Notes: generated from the sequence alone by a model not told the origin. A stretch of 64,000 nt of DNA from Dioszegia crocea (GCA_001600615.1 BCKK01000002.1:1766809-1830808); one strand, 5' to 3'. Shown: positions 11,935 through 23,963, counted from the first letter of the stretch. Made by a program: numbers and translations.

Positions 11935-13945
11935 CTAGTACCAGTCGTCTGGTGAGTGGGGTGCGGGAGGTGGTGTGGGAGGGGGTGAGGGGACCTTGAC
12001 TTCTTGTAGGTTACCGATGGGGATACCTTCAGCCAGCCTAGCCTGAAGCTGCCGAGCCAGATCGCACTCGGACAGCTTGACCGATTGGAGGGAAGGCATG
12101 TGACCGATGATGTCAATGAAATCTTCGGGTAAAGGGAAACCAACGATAGCGAGCGAACGTAGATTTGGTAGGGCTTCCCGCAATCCCTCGGATTGAAACA
12201 CCTCGACGAGATCCCAGCATGGTAGATTGAGATCTGGAGATGCGCAAGTGGCTAAGCTCAAGGCGAGGAGACCGGGAGCGGACATCGTGTGAAAAGGCAT
12301 TGATCCGACCGTGTTGTCGGTTTCCCAGCCGTTGATAGGATGCATGTCCATGCTCCAGGTCGTGAGATGCTCCAGCCGTAGGAGGCTTTCATATGGAATG
12401 GGGGGTACCAGCCAAGGGTAGGGATCCTCAGCGTCGGCATTGGTGCCGAAGACAACGCCATGGAGATGTACCTCTCTAATCTTGGGCATGTATTGCAACA
12501 AATCGCGGAAGTCTTTGATGTCGGATTCGAAGGTACAGTCATCAAGCCGCAGCACCTCGACGTTGGCGAGCCGCACAGAGGGTCGGTCCATCCAGCAATG
12601 TGGAGTGGCGGGTACGCCATAGCTGCCGGCGCAGGAATGAATGATGCCAGTAAGGCTCAGCTCCTCCAGAGTATCAGACTCCGAGGGTAAGAGTCGAAAA
12701 TCCAGTCGATCGATGGTCTCGTTCTCCCTGTCGTCCGGACTTGCCGTCGTGAGCGTTCGAAGGCTGGCCATAGCACCTTCGAAGAGCGGCATGACGGTAT
12801 TACCCACCCAGGCCCCATGTACCACCGCAAATCGCTCGATATGCGGGGCTTGGGCAGCGAGGAGTATCGCCAAAATACCAGATCGCTCCCAGTCGAGATC
12901 TTCGTTGATGGTCAATCCCCTCAGCCCTTTCGCGCAGCGCGCAAGATATGTCTGCGTCTTGTGGACCATGCGCGTACCCCGGCCTTCCCATGGGATCGGA
13001 GGACCCCTTGGATCCTTGTAGACCAGTGGCATAGCTGGGCTTTTCCCCAGGATCAGGTCTTGCCATAACGCCTGGCAGTTGACCAAAATTCCTCGCAGGT
13101 GTCTCGACACTCCGCTCAGCCTGCAGGCAATCCCGGGTCCTCCAACCGCCCGCTTTCCACGATCAGCAGGAGGATGTCTGGGGATGACAGCCTCTCGAAT
13201 GCGCTCGGATGCTCGACGGGTTTGAGCGACGGATGACTGCATTGGGTATCGTCGATGGTGGCACGATGGTCGGAAGACTCGGACAGGTGAATGCGCTGTA
13301 GAGCATCGGCTAGGCGCTCGGCGTGTTTTCTGATCATGGACATCTCCTCCGGTGTGCGTATGCTAGACATGATTTTGAGCGATTGAAGGGTTTTGCTCAT
13401 GTGCGATGTCGCAAGAGTGTATTGTTGTCTTTCGTGGAAGATGTCGGCGAGTAGAAAGTGCGGCTAGCCAGTCAGGGACGTTACAGGCTGGGAAGTTCCG
13501 AGATATGACCTGAGAGCTGCCGCACGATGGCGTCCCTTGAAGCCTCCAATGTTCCATCTCACTCCAAGTCGAGAACGTACCTGCCAACGAGATCTTTCAA
13601 CCTGCGCCGCAGCCTGAAGCGCATATTCGACTGCCATCTCATAGGAAGCGGTCCCATCTCGACCCGCCCCTGTCTTCTCAAACTCTTTCGCCTGTCGTCG
13701 ATATTCGTGAAGATAGCTCTTCGCCAGACACTTGAGCGTCTGATGGTTTCTGCTACCGAACTCCAGCGCCTTTGGTATCAGCATACAATACCCGAGAGTG
13801 CATTTAAAGCCCTGGACTTGAGATCGGCGAACGCGAGACTGACCTTTCTGAAGTGGGGAATGGCGAGGCTCCAAGATCCCTGTTCGTATTCGATCATCGC
13901 ATTGTCATGGTGCCGGATAGCTTCCAGCGAGATCCTTGGGTCCAT
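11935..13945 (-). pseudogene. TPR-like/F-box/LRR paralogue with frameshift inside the F-box
   Basis: Exons are 13844-13945, 13581-13769 and 11935-13463. The start is the ATG at 13945, aligned to paralogue starts; an upstream in-frame ATG at 13981 is possible. Exon 2 is again 189 nt (LAKSYLHEYRRQAKEF) and exon 3 begins PHFLLADIFHERQQYTL, like the paralogue at 8844. The F-box LSSPDILLLIVESGRLEDPG runs into a stop, while IACRLSGVSRHLRGILVN continues in another frame. The break lies in the CCCGGG run at about 13132-13137 and needs one extra base. Exon 3 is 1529 nt, 3n+2, consistent with one missing base. The LRR part is otherwise open (LPNLRSLAIVGFPLPEDF). The protein stops before the final LRR block of the other two copies. 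Pseudogene or base-calling error. Confidence 0.82.
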
Positions 13946-14268
13946 GGCACGCAGTCCTTCGTATAATCTGGGTGGTACCAAGGCGGATTACTGGATGGAG
14001 GAGACAAGAGAGAGATCTTGAGATCGTCTTTCAGATTCTAATCCGCCGAAAATTCGCCGTCCGCCCCTGTTCGCTGTGAAGGTCGCGGCGTTCACGCTCC
14101 ACTAGGAGTGACCAATTATCTGACCTCCAGGAACCTGGTCCACACGACTGAATAGCTACATGAGTACAATGGCATTAAGGCCAGAAAGTAGTCTATAAAC
14201 GAGCCCGAAAGGATACCGGAAAGATACTGCGAGATGGGGAGATGAATATCCGTGCTAGTCCTCCTACA
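13946..14268. other. Intergenic region
   Basis: 323 bp between the start of the F-box paralogue and the 3' end of the GT61 gene. Probably the F-box promoter; nothing else seen. Confidence 0.4.
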
Positions 14269-16145
14269 TCAACCATCTACCGCCTCATCTGGCTTATCCA
14301 GCAGCAGCCGCTCCACTATCAGAGCTGCGACAGCTTTACCATCTGCGCCGTCAGCTAATGCGCGGTCAGAATCTCGATCTATTACTCACCTAGTGGAATC
14401 TCGTTCCCCTGGAAACCCTCCGGATAGGCGATCTGCGGTATGTCCGGGAAGGTGAATGAAGAGTCTTCCCACATTCCGTAGTGCTTCAATCCCAGGGCGC
14501 GAGCGGTGAATTCATAGTCTGGCGCAAATCCTCCGGGGAAGAAGAATTCGATGATTGTGGAATGGTAGTTTTGGGGGTTCATCCAGAGGAGATGAGTGAG
14601 ACCGTTTCCGTGTATACCGCACATGATCTGAGGTATCAGTGATCTTCTTCGATTGTGATGACACGACTCACTGTTGATCTCGCCGCCAGTCTGATTTGTT
14701 GGTCCCTCGTCAACTTGTCCATGGCAACAATGTTCACCTCCCATCCGTACTTCTCCTCCAGTTTGCCCAATTCCTCCACCAGACTGGCATGTGACTCGGG
14801 CTTCAACATCCTCCGCCCCCAATCCTGACGTGAGACATAGGTAATGACCGGTTTCCCACTTTTGGCCAGTTTTGCCTGGACCTTCTCGAGCGCCTCGGAG
14901 TCTTGTTCGTGTTGTTGCTCCTCCTCTTTCTCCTCCGATTCGACATCATCTTCATCTATATCCTCCTCATACCCCACGCCGTGGATGTCGTCGGCGTGAG
15001 CCTCGGCATCGGCAGTGCCGACAAAGTCGAGCAGATTTTTCCGGACAGGCGACCACCAGTATCTGCTCGCGCTGAGACTGACGGCCTCGGATGTTGTTCG
15101 GTATGTCCGTTGGAATTCCTTTCCGCGGAATGCAGCGGCTCGGTCGGAAAAGACAACACGCTCGAATAGGAATGCTCGGGCGGTATCGGTCCGATCGTGA
15201 AAGTCGGTGGCATACTCGTATGACATTGATGGGAAGATTGCTCTAGAGAGGAAAGAGTTCATTTTGGCATAGTCGTTCCATTTGCCAGCTTCGGTGTGGG
15301 GGAACATCATCCGTGCGGGAGACGGCAGGTGGGTAGTGCCGGCTGAAGAAATGGTAGGGTCGAGGGAGGAGTATGTCCGCCATAATCCGACAAGCAGCTC
15401 GGCGGCGAAACTGAGCTGTCAGACATGGCACTGCTACGGCGGAGAGAACGTACTGGTAGTAGTGATCTAAGAATTGTGGGGGGTCATTGACGAGGAACGT
15501 GGTTCCTGATACTCTTGATGCCGAGTGACCCCATAACTTCTTGGCTTCAGAAGGGAAGATGATCTTCATGTCCTTATCTGTCGGTTCGCTATCGAGTCAG
15601 CATGAGGAATGCGGTCATTTGCAAGACTCACCGCCCAGCTGTCGATTCCTCGTCGTTCCATATCTCATTTCCGGTACTGGTCATCAAACGCAGTAATGGG
15701 ATTTTATGTGGTCTGTCCGATACGATATACCAAGTACCGTTGAACAGGTAGATTTGGTCAAAGATGGTCCAGCCTGCAGGATGAGCAATCTACACAGCAA
15801 TCAAACGGAAATAGACTGACCAGGGGCATGTGCCAATACTTCAGTCTCCATAGCCCCTCCTTCTCCCCATTTCACCTTATTCTGTCCCATCCCCGCAATC
15901 TTCTCCATGGCAGCATAGCGAGCACCAGTCTCTACGCTCTCAAGCCAGCTATCGCCACCCTTCACTCTCTCCCTGTCATCCCAACTCCCACCTCCGCCCG
16001 CATGCGAGCTGATGCTCCCTATTGACTGATATGAACCAGACGATTCGGTGAGTCTGAAAGCGTCGAATTGGAGGAGTAGGCCTAAGAGTGATGTGACGGC
16101 GAGGACAATGAGCAGATCGCGCTTTGTTGGGTGGAAGGGGGACAT
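14269..16145 (-). CDS. GT61-family glycosyltransferase, type II membrane protein, 550 aa
   Basis: Six exons (15821-16145, 15632-15773, 15454-15588, 14672-15410, 14390-14627, 14269-14342) sum to 1653 nt, in frame. The N-terminus has a single hydrophobic anchor (DLLIVLAVTSLLGLLLQF) after a short basic tail, as expected of a Golgi enzyme. GT61 hallmarks are the HYYHFAAELLVGLWRTY segment, PVITYVSRQDWGRRML, and near the C-terminus IMCGIHGNGLTHLLWMNP followed by STIIEFFFPGGFAPDYE. GT61 members transfer xylose or GlcNAc to glycans or proteins; the acceptor cannot be told here. An acidic linker (EEDIDEDDVESEEKEEEQQ) interrupts the catalytic region. With the GT90 gene 8 kb away it suggests surface-polysaccharide functions in this stretch, but linkage may be chance. 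Confidence 0.9.
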
Positions 16146-16998
16146 GAATGGCGGGAGTGTCAGGCGGGAGGCGCCAACGTTTTCGGACAGATCTCAATTC
16201 TGATAGGATGTATACTTTCGCTTCAAGCGTTGCTGATATATAGGCTGTGTGTATGTGTATCAGGGCTGTGGATGCCTTGTGTTGTGTACTCTTATGTGTC
16301 TTGTCTATGAATTGCAACAAAAAGGTGGATCGCCAAAACCGAAACGCGCGGGAAAAATGCCGTAACTTTTGGGGGTTGACATCTGTCACGCTGCCCTTGT
16401 CACGCTGGTACATACAACATGAGAACTCTACACTTCACAAATCACATTGGGGGGCGCTCTAGCCACCCCAGCCCAAGGGACGGAGACCAGATGGTGTCCT
16501 ACAGCCCACCGGATCGGTTCGACGCCCGATTACGGCAGTCTACTTGTCATTGAATTACTTGTCTGGTAGTCTAAGAGAATCACAATGCCCCTCATGTGTG
16601 GTGTGAATATCGCAGCAACATATCTCCAAGGCCTGACGGTGGAGCCCATACCTTCGATAGGTTGGACTCAGTACAAAAACGTCCTGGTATCTACCTACTG
16701 ATGTGTCCTTCAAGCTACTCTCAGGCTTCAGAAGGTTTTCCTCCTCGGTGAAGAACCAGCAGTGCATGGAGTAGAAAAGAAGGCTTATATATCAGCTGTA
16801 CTCAGTCCCTCTTCCGTCAGTACCAGTCAGATGAAGCCAATGTGATCTCTCTTGCATGATCTCGCCGTGGCCGCTCACGGCAATTTGGGTGGCAAAAGCG
16901 CCACGAAAACACATTCCTCAGTGACGTAAGCCCGCCAAACAACCAAAGCTTAGAGAGCTTCTTGGTCCACTCATCCTTGCTGTAAGGCATTCATTATA
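16146..16998. other. Intergenic region between divergent genes
   Basis: About 0.85 kb between the divergent starts of the GT61 and F-box/LRR genes. Open frames here (e.g. 16555-16767) show no family resemblance. A tRNA-like arm near 16516 was considered and rejected. Confidence 0.45.
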
Positions 16999-19307
16999 AT
17001 GGCGGCAGCAGCCATGGTAGCAGCCATGAACAAATCGAAGACGGAGCATAATAGAGGTATGACCAGGTACTGTGAGGATCAGTGGGCAGAAGCAGCCATC
17101 TCGTTCGGCAAAGTGAGTCCATACGCTCGGACTCTTACACCGTTATTCAACATGCCACTGGAAGTAACTCACCCGCAGGCAATAGAGCTCTACCCCAATA
17201 CTGCAGAGACATACGAGTACAAATGCAGGAGTCTCATTCACCAAGCACGTGCAGAGGCAACGGAACACTCGGCCACCGACCAGGGCCCAAATGGGATCGC
17301 GACGGGGAAGTTGGCATATGAAACAGCATGGAGAGCTGTACAGAAGTTCGGCACGAGTCGGTGGGAGGTATATCTATCATATGGGTAGTGCATGAATGAT
17401 ATCGCTAACTACATCAGAGCTTGTGGGTCCTGGCCGAAGCCACATGCCTCACCCGACACTATGGCGTCGTGTCGTATATCTTTTCCCAAATCACCGAGCA
17501 CCCCCGATATCCTGCCGCTTCTCCCGGCGTGAGGCAGGCAATCGAGGGTCACGCCAAGCGACATGAAGGGAGAGGAGCGCGTTCATGTCGACATTCTTCA
17601 TCACTCAGACATCCGGGTATGGAAGTCTTTCACCTCCCCCCACGCCCATGCTCCCCTACTATCGACGTTGGCGACGTCGTCCTTTCTTCGCAGTCACTCG
17701 TTAACAACGCGCATAACATATCGCCAGATACTCTCCTGCGCGTGATCGAGTTGGCGAGGGAAGAAGACCGCGATGTGGCGATAAGGATGAGTGGGGTCTG
17801 TAAGCGATGGCGGGATATCCTGGTCAATCAACCGGGATGCTGGCAGAAGCTGTCGCTCGGACGGGGTGCGCATGTGATGGACAAGGCTCGGGCATACCTC
17901 AGCCGATGTAGGGGAGTGGACGTGCATATGGAGAGGGGATTAAAGGAATTGAGGATTACGGACGGGTTCGACTCGAACGCGATAGAGGAATTAGGAGAGT
18001 TGCTTGAGCCACACGCCAAATTCATCCAGCGTTTACATGTCGACATTCGCCCGGCCGACGCTCGGGTGTTATACTACTACCTTAATCATGCGCTGGAAAG
18101 TGTGCGGACCATGGATATCAAATACGGGCTCACCCCTTTACTCGATTTCGGTCTACTCCCTACCGACAAATGCCATCTCCGCGAACTATCCCTGTCGAAT
18201 ATATCTCACGACGATCCGAGGGATCGGCAGGAAGGGCTAGGGGAGATAGCTACAGAATCTACCTCTTGGCTCGACGTTCCGGATAGGCAACTTGCCAATC
18301 TGGAAATCCTCCGTATGAGTACTTCATACTTTGCCAGCCCCATCTCGAGCATTTACGACATCCTCCTACATACCCCTAAACTGCAAGAAATCCATCTCAA
18401 CAGCTTGACCTGGTGGTCACCCCGTCGGGCGGACTACTACCAGCAGGCTACTGCCGGCCAGGCTGTAATCCGTCTCGAGCACCTTAAGAGATGGTGCTGG
18501 GACTCTGGCCGGCTGCCAATACCGCCCCCCGGATATATCCCATTCCAGAAGATAATGGTACCGAATCTCACACACCTCGAACTCATTGGTGTCTGGGATG
18601 CGACCGATACCTGCCTAGCTGCAGGTCTGAGCGAAGCCCTTCCATCCCTTCGATCACTCATCGTTGGGAAATCACCTCTGCCTGATCACTTCATCGATGT
18701 ACTACGCAGTGCTGTATCCCTCGAATTCCTAGCTCTTCCCGATTGCGATCTCAGCCCTACCTTTTTCGATCAATTTTGTCAACCCACAAATGGCATCCTA
18801 CCCAATCTCGTCGCTCTCTCACTTTCGGGGAATGTACATGTCCGGACGCGGTATCTTCGGGAGTTCTTAAAAGGTCGGGCAGGCCCATTGCCATCTGCTC
18901 AACCCAAACCGCAGGATGCTCCCGCTGAGAGCGACGCCTTCCTCCTCATCCCCTCCGGGCCAGATGAAGACATGTCACCGGATCCCGTGATTGAGCCAGA
19001 GGCTCCATCTGCCTCTTACGCCGAGTCAGTGCCAGCGCCTATCGCCCAGCTCCGCTGGCTCAACCTGGACCATTGCGGTACGGTCGATATACGGTATTTC
19101 CCCAAATTCCAGGAGACACTCAAATTCGTCAGCCACTGGATGGGCGCGCCCAATGATGATCGGATCAGGGGGAGGGGAAAGTGGGATTGGGAGGTGGTCG
19201 AGGTGGAGCCTGAGGCGCTGCCGGAGGAACACGAAGGAGTTGAGAGGTACACTGATAAAGGGAAGAGGGTCCGATGGGGCGCGGACAAGCATCTTGGGCA
19301 TTCCTGA
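16999..19307 (+). CDS. TPR-like/F-box/LRR protein, intact paralogue (Dia2/Pof3-like architecture)
   Basis: Exons 16999-17112, 17179-17367 and 17418-19307 sum to 2193 nt and encode 730 residues without interruption. Exon 1 plus the 189-nt exon 2 give a TPR-like N-terminus (YCEDQWAEAAISFGK then TAETYEYKCRSLIHQARAEA). The F-box follows at about residues 190-240 (ISPDTLLRVIELAREEDRD, RMSGVCKRWRDILVNQPGCW). A long leucine-rich region ends at QLRWLNLDHCGTVD. This domain order is known from Dia2 (budding yeast) and Pof3 (fission yeast), SCF substrate receptors tied to replication and silencing; the LRRs would choose the substrate. Here it is one member of a local expansion, so a specialised role is likely. 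It lies on the opposite strand to its frameshifted paralogues. Confidence 0.88.
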
Positions 19308-20299
19308 AGCTTGAAGATTTGACGGGTGAGCCTTTTGGTTGTCCTCGAAGAAGGGTCTGATGCTGACTAGTTATAGCTCCTGCTGCTGGGTCATAATTCG
19401 CGGCCAGATTCTATCGGCTACGGCGGGAGAGGTGGTGTTCAGCCATAGACTTGGTCAATTCTTGGTAAGTCAAGACCAACTGTTCTCACATGGATCAAGC
19501 TTACGATTTATAGATTCATCTAGGGGTTCTGACGTACTACGTTAAATCGTATCTGTCACCCGGAACACAAGCCGATCTCGGATGCACGGTGCTGCCAAAA
19601 ACAATGTGGTCGTTGTTGTGGCAGCTTGAAGACCGGGATGCAAATCCCGGAATGAGCCTATTCTCGCTGATCCACCGGTTCCGACGTCCAAAATAGGCTT
19701 ACAGCTGCACGTCCAGACCTCATCTTGCATAGCCTCTGTGCCCCCAAAGCTCACACTCCACTGCATACCGCTCACCTCCTCAAGTAATAGTGCCATCCGT
19801 CGACACGGTCATCGCCGCCTTTGCCCCTGAGGTGGAACAAAGGACCCGCAAGTTCCACATACACTGTGATAAAGGAGTAACCCCCTCATATTCCTGGCCA
19901 CTCCTGATGACCCCTGAAGACTTGTTTATGCTGATATCAGGGGTCTAGGCGCGGAGCGATAAGGGATCGTCAAGGAGTCACTGGCTGATGCGAGGATCAT
20001 TTGTGGAGCTGGATATATGAACAAAGAGGAGTATGGTGGACAAGGGGATGGAGCCTGGAATAAAAGAGTGAGGTACCGGTTGATGGAGCATATATGATCT
20101 GCATCATCGAGATATCTCGTTCATCCGTCTTTGTTTCTTTCTGTTTGCTGAGCTGCTACTTCCCTACTACATTCTGACATTAGAAATCAAGCCTGAAGCT
20201 GTCTGTCAAATTGATCCCCAATTAACCTCCACTACATAGTATTACTTGCTGCGCAAGCCTACTCCTGACACTCATCTCGACCCATCTGTATTTTCGACC
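19308..20299. other. Intergenic region
   Basis: About 1 kb between two plus-strand genes. It should include the 3' UTR of the F-box gene and the promoter and 5' UTR of the membrane protein gene. I find no coding frame with family resemblance or RNA gene. Confidence 0.45.
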
Positions 20300-21551
20300 A
20301 TGGGCAGTTTTACCAGATTCACCCACAGCCCAGCGCTCGCCAACCCGGGCGTCTCCCTCCTCTTCACTATCCTCTCCCTGCTTCTGCTCGTCCTTGTCCT
20401 CCTGTCCGTCCCGGGTCCTATCAAGGGCCTGTACTGGTTCTCCATCGAAGGGGAGCAGTCGGGTCAGGGACCCATGACTGTCGGAGTTACTGGCTGGTGC
20501 TGTGAGTTCCTCCTTGTGTCCCTTGCACTTCCTGGCTTGCTCATGCTGACCTGACAGCGACCGAAACTTCCAACTGCACCTATGCGCCCTTGTCCGACAA
20601 CAAGTACTTGTCCTCCATGATTGATGTCGGCCAAGCTCTCACAGTCCGGATGATGCTGCCACTCGGTAAGTACTTCTCCTATCAGTCTCCTACAACAGCT
20701 GACACCTTAGCATGTTACTGGGCCATCATCACTCTCGTCGCATGGGGCGCCCTTGCCGGTACTGCTCCCCTAGGCTACCGAATCAAAGACCTCGACTCGA
20801 TCCGGCGCCACCTGTACTTTGCTGTCCTCGAAGCGTGCGTCCTGTGCATCACGCTCTTCGGTAACGTCCTCTGCTGGCTCGCCTTCGGGCTCGGCCGGAA
20901 CGCCTATACCACTGTCCGATCAGGCGGCGGTCAGCCCAAGTCCGGTCAAGCGATGGAAACGTAAGTTCATACCTCCAACATTAGCTGACGACAGAACTGC
21001 CGTTGCGGCACTCATGTCACTCTTCTCCATCTTCCTCGCCCTCTGGGGCCTCCATCTCCGGCTGAGCAAAGCCCAGGCAGATTGGAAGAAAGAGGCAGTC
21101 ATGGTCCGTCGTCGATCCATGGCCCTTTCCGCCAGCGGGGTGCCGCATGACGGTATGGGCAATAGGCTATCGGTCTCTATGGCCGCTGGGGATAGTGCCA
21201 CATTGGTTGGTTCTGCCATGGGCGCGAATGAGAAACGATGGTCGATGCAGGATAGCCTTGCGGGTGGTGGACCGGGTGCAGGGTTCTATGGGGCGGCCAC
21301 TGAGCCGTCTGATAGACTCAGACGGTCCTCCAGTGTTAACAAGGATGCGATGGGTTTAGAGGATGAGGAAGAGCGCCTCGATGCGGATCTAGAGATCGCT
21401 AGGCGGAACTCGAGGGATCATGCTATCCTGCAGAGGGCATCGTGAGTGTCTAAATTAAATCTGTCAGGCATAAGCTGATGACGATAGAATGCTCTCGCCC
21501 CATGATTCGCCATATGCCATTGCGCAAGCTCCGCCTGCTGCCCAGCGATAA
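20300..21551 (+). CDS. SUR7/PalI-like four-helix membrane protein, 356 aa
   Basis: Five exons (20300-20501, 20558-20665, 20711-20960, 20995-21441, 21488-21551) total 1071 nt. The layout is a hydrophobic first helix (LLFTILSLLLLVLVLLSV), an extracellular loop with GWC and a later Cys (TSNCTY), then three more hydrophobic helices (WAIITLVAWGALAG; LEACVLCITLFGNVLCW; ALMSLFSIFLALWGL), and a cytosolic Ser-rich tail. A long N-terminal helix, a Cys-containing loop and three clustered helices are typical of the SUR7/PalI(Rim9) group, which acts at eisosomes or in pH sensing. Family assignment rests on topology rather than strong motifs, so a different tetraspan family remains possible. One intron is only 34 nt (20961-20994). 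Confidence 0.68.
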
Positions 21552-21775
21552 TCTCGATCCGCCATCATAATCCCCTCTGTCGATATTCCATCCCGTACCA
21601 TCAATTTCGTTGTGTATTAGTAGAGCCGTAACCTAGATCAGCCCATATGCCCCTATGTACCTTGTCATATCCTCTCCACTAAGCCGCGAATGTATCCTCA
21701 TATGCACAACGAACATGGGAAAAAATTGGCATGATAACCCCCCCTTCTCAACGTCTTGGCAATTCCCAATCCCCA

Positions 21776-23460
21776 CTATCGACCTCCAAACCCTTGCCCT
21801 TGTCCACCTTGCTCATCCGTCATGGATTCTGGCTCCGCTGCGCCTCTTGCCGCCCTCGCCGCCCTAGCTTCTCCAATGACGACGGCTGCTGGTCTTGTCG
21901 CCTCGATGAGATTCAGGTTGATCATCATTTCCTCTGGCATACGATCTCGCTGCAGTGTGCGCGGGTCAAAGTAGACGAAGGGCCCGCGGATCCATTCGGG
22001 GCTGGACTGGTTGGCAATGGCTGGGTCGGTACCGTCTATGTTGGATAAGGAGGGAGCGGTGAGCCATAGTTGGAGTTCGGTATGATATCTCCATCCTCTG
22101 TTATACCTGGGATGTCAGCTAATGTCAGGTCAAAGGTCGGGTGGACTCACAGTTCTGCTGCAGAATCCAGCTGAACGGTATCCTGCGGACTTGCGTAAAA
22201 GGCAATAAATAGCGTATCTTCCGATAGATTGACCATTTTGGGCGCCATGTTGGGTGGGGGGAATTGATAGTGGGCAGGGATGGCGAAGAGGTCTTGTAAT
22301 CTCGTCGAGTGTATTTGGTTGGAATCTTGCCAGGGCGTAACGAATGTACGATATAGTGGTCTGCGACATCAGCCTAGTTCAGATAGTCCATTTTGTAGCA
22401 AGCTGGTCAGGCGTCCAGGCACCATCACAACCAGATTTCTCGCGAACACTCACTCTTCACTTGTCACGTCCACTCCGAGATCCGATAGATCCTCCCCGAA
22501 CAGCAACACTCCCCTATCCGTCTTGCCCATCTGAGTTTTAATCTCATATAGCAGCGCCTTCAGTCCCCATTTATCCACCGGACTACTCAGTATCTGCTGT
22601 ACGGGCCGGACGACCGGCTCGGCATGTTGATGTCTCATCGGAGCAGTATTTGGCGAGTGTTGTTGCTGCTGTTGTTGTTGTTGGCGCTGAGCGGCCCACA
22701 AGTCCGGCATAGGGTGTTGTGTTTGCGCAGAGGGAGAGGCGGAATGTGTTGATGCGCCGTTGGCTGTGCCGTTGCCGTTACTCAGTAAAGGTGGTGATGA
22801 TGCACCTGTACGAAGGTAATTTGCCATCTAGCGAATCAGCCATTATTCCACATCCCCACATTGCTCCCCATTCGCACCACCAAGTCCTCCCTAGTCGCGC
22901 TTCCCATTCACTTTAGCCAAACTAACCCGGTCCTTTTCTGATCCTAGCGCAGGAAATTCCTCCCCTCTCAATTGCTCCAACATCCCATTCGTCCCTGATC
23001 CCGCACCCGACGTCGGCCCTGGTATTCCTGGTGGAGGCGGCGGTGCTAATCCCGGATGATACATCTGCTGCTGTTGCTGCTGATGTTGTCCCGGTTGGGC
23101 GATAGGGGACGGTTGTGGTTGTTGTATTTGCGAGGCGTATGATGCCGAATGAGGCGGATGCAGTGATGTACCTAGTGCAGGGAAATCGTTGGGATCTACA
23201 CTGTCAGCACTGCGTCTGGTCTCAGGTATAAATGTGCAAGCAAAAAATGGCCAGCATGTACCCTGTGAAAGGAAGGAAAATGGCTACCCACCTGCTCCTC
23301 TTGACGCAAAGCCTGGAGGACCGCCTCTTGCTAATCCTCCTCCTCCTCCGCCTCCACCTCCTGGTATAGGTGGGAATCCTGTTGGTCCCATCGACATCCC
23401 TCCCCTTGCACCTTGATTTGTTGGCTGTGTAGCCTGTTGTCCTGCTGTAGCGTAGTACAT
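21776..23460 (-). CDS. NOT2: CCR4-NOT complex subunit NOT2 (CDC36)
   Basis: Exons 23292-23460, 22927-23195, 22454-22827, 22151-22360 and 21776-22097 total 1344 nt, 447 residues. The N-terminal half is Gly/Pro/Gln-rich with two short NOT2 peptides, NDFPALG and EEFPALGS, then ANYLRTGAS. The C-terminal NOT2/3/5 domain is clear: WGLKALLYEIKTQMGKTDR, LFGEDLSDLGVDV, EPLYRTFVTPWQDS, and WRYHTELQLWLT, ending at an EWIRGPFVYFDPRTLQR segment. NOT2 helps scaffold the deadenylase complex that shortens mRNA poly(A) tails. An eight-residue Gln tract lies at about residue 190. The 5' end is the least certain part: frame stays open a few codons upstream (IHPARFPSETARKA) after a plausible 3' splice site, so a small extra 5' exon may exist. 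Confidence 0.9.
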
Positions 23461-23963
23461 GGCTTTCCTCGCGGTCTCGCTGGGGAATCTAGCTGGATGA
23501 ATCTGGAAATGCGTTATTGAGGGCGCGGTTGATCGAGTGATATCAATCGAGGCATATATAAAGAGTGTCGTAGTGTATGGCGATATAGCGGTAGGTAAGG
23601 AAAGTGGGGGAGTGAAGGTAGCGCGAAGGAGAACTCAGTCAGCGACGCGCCTTTTGTCATTCTGGAAAAGCTGAGAAATGCAGCCTACCTGCAGGCTTCG
23701 ACTGCCAAGCTGTGATCCTGATGCTACTGAGGTAAGCTAGGAGCGAGCTATATAGCGAGTGAAGGTGTATAGGCCGAAGTGACTATGGCTTGGATGGATA
23801 CCCCCCTTGCTTGTATGGGGACCAATTAAAGCCGGGAGGGAAGCCTTACGTTATACCGGCGGAGTTTCGGCGATTCCCGCAAGTGGCCGCTCACTCCAGC
23901 CAGAGCGAGATTTGTGCTTTTGCTATACATCCTTGACACTCATCTAGTCTATCATAGAGCAAT
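23461..23963. promoter_or_regulatory. Shared promoter region, NOT2 / SF3B5
   Basis: 503 bp separate the divergent start codons of NOT2 and the SF3B5 homologue. It likely contains both promoters and any upstream NOT2 exon. No specific site can be named. Confidence 0.5.

Noticed and set aside
13527..14021. 164-codon plus-strand frame opposite the F-box paralogue
   Set aside because: It is antisense to exons 1-2 of the 11935-13945 gene, whose introns and homology are well supported.
16480..16545. Possible tRNA T-arm (GGTTCGACGCC) in the GT61/F-box intergenic region
   Set aside because: The stem would need an 8-nt loop, and no matching acceptor stem, D-arm or anticodon arm is present upstream on either strand.
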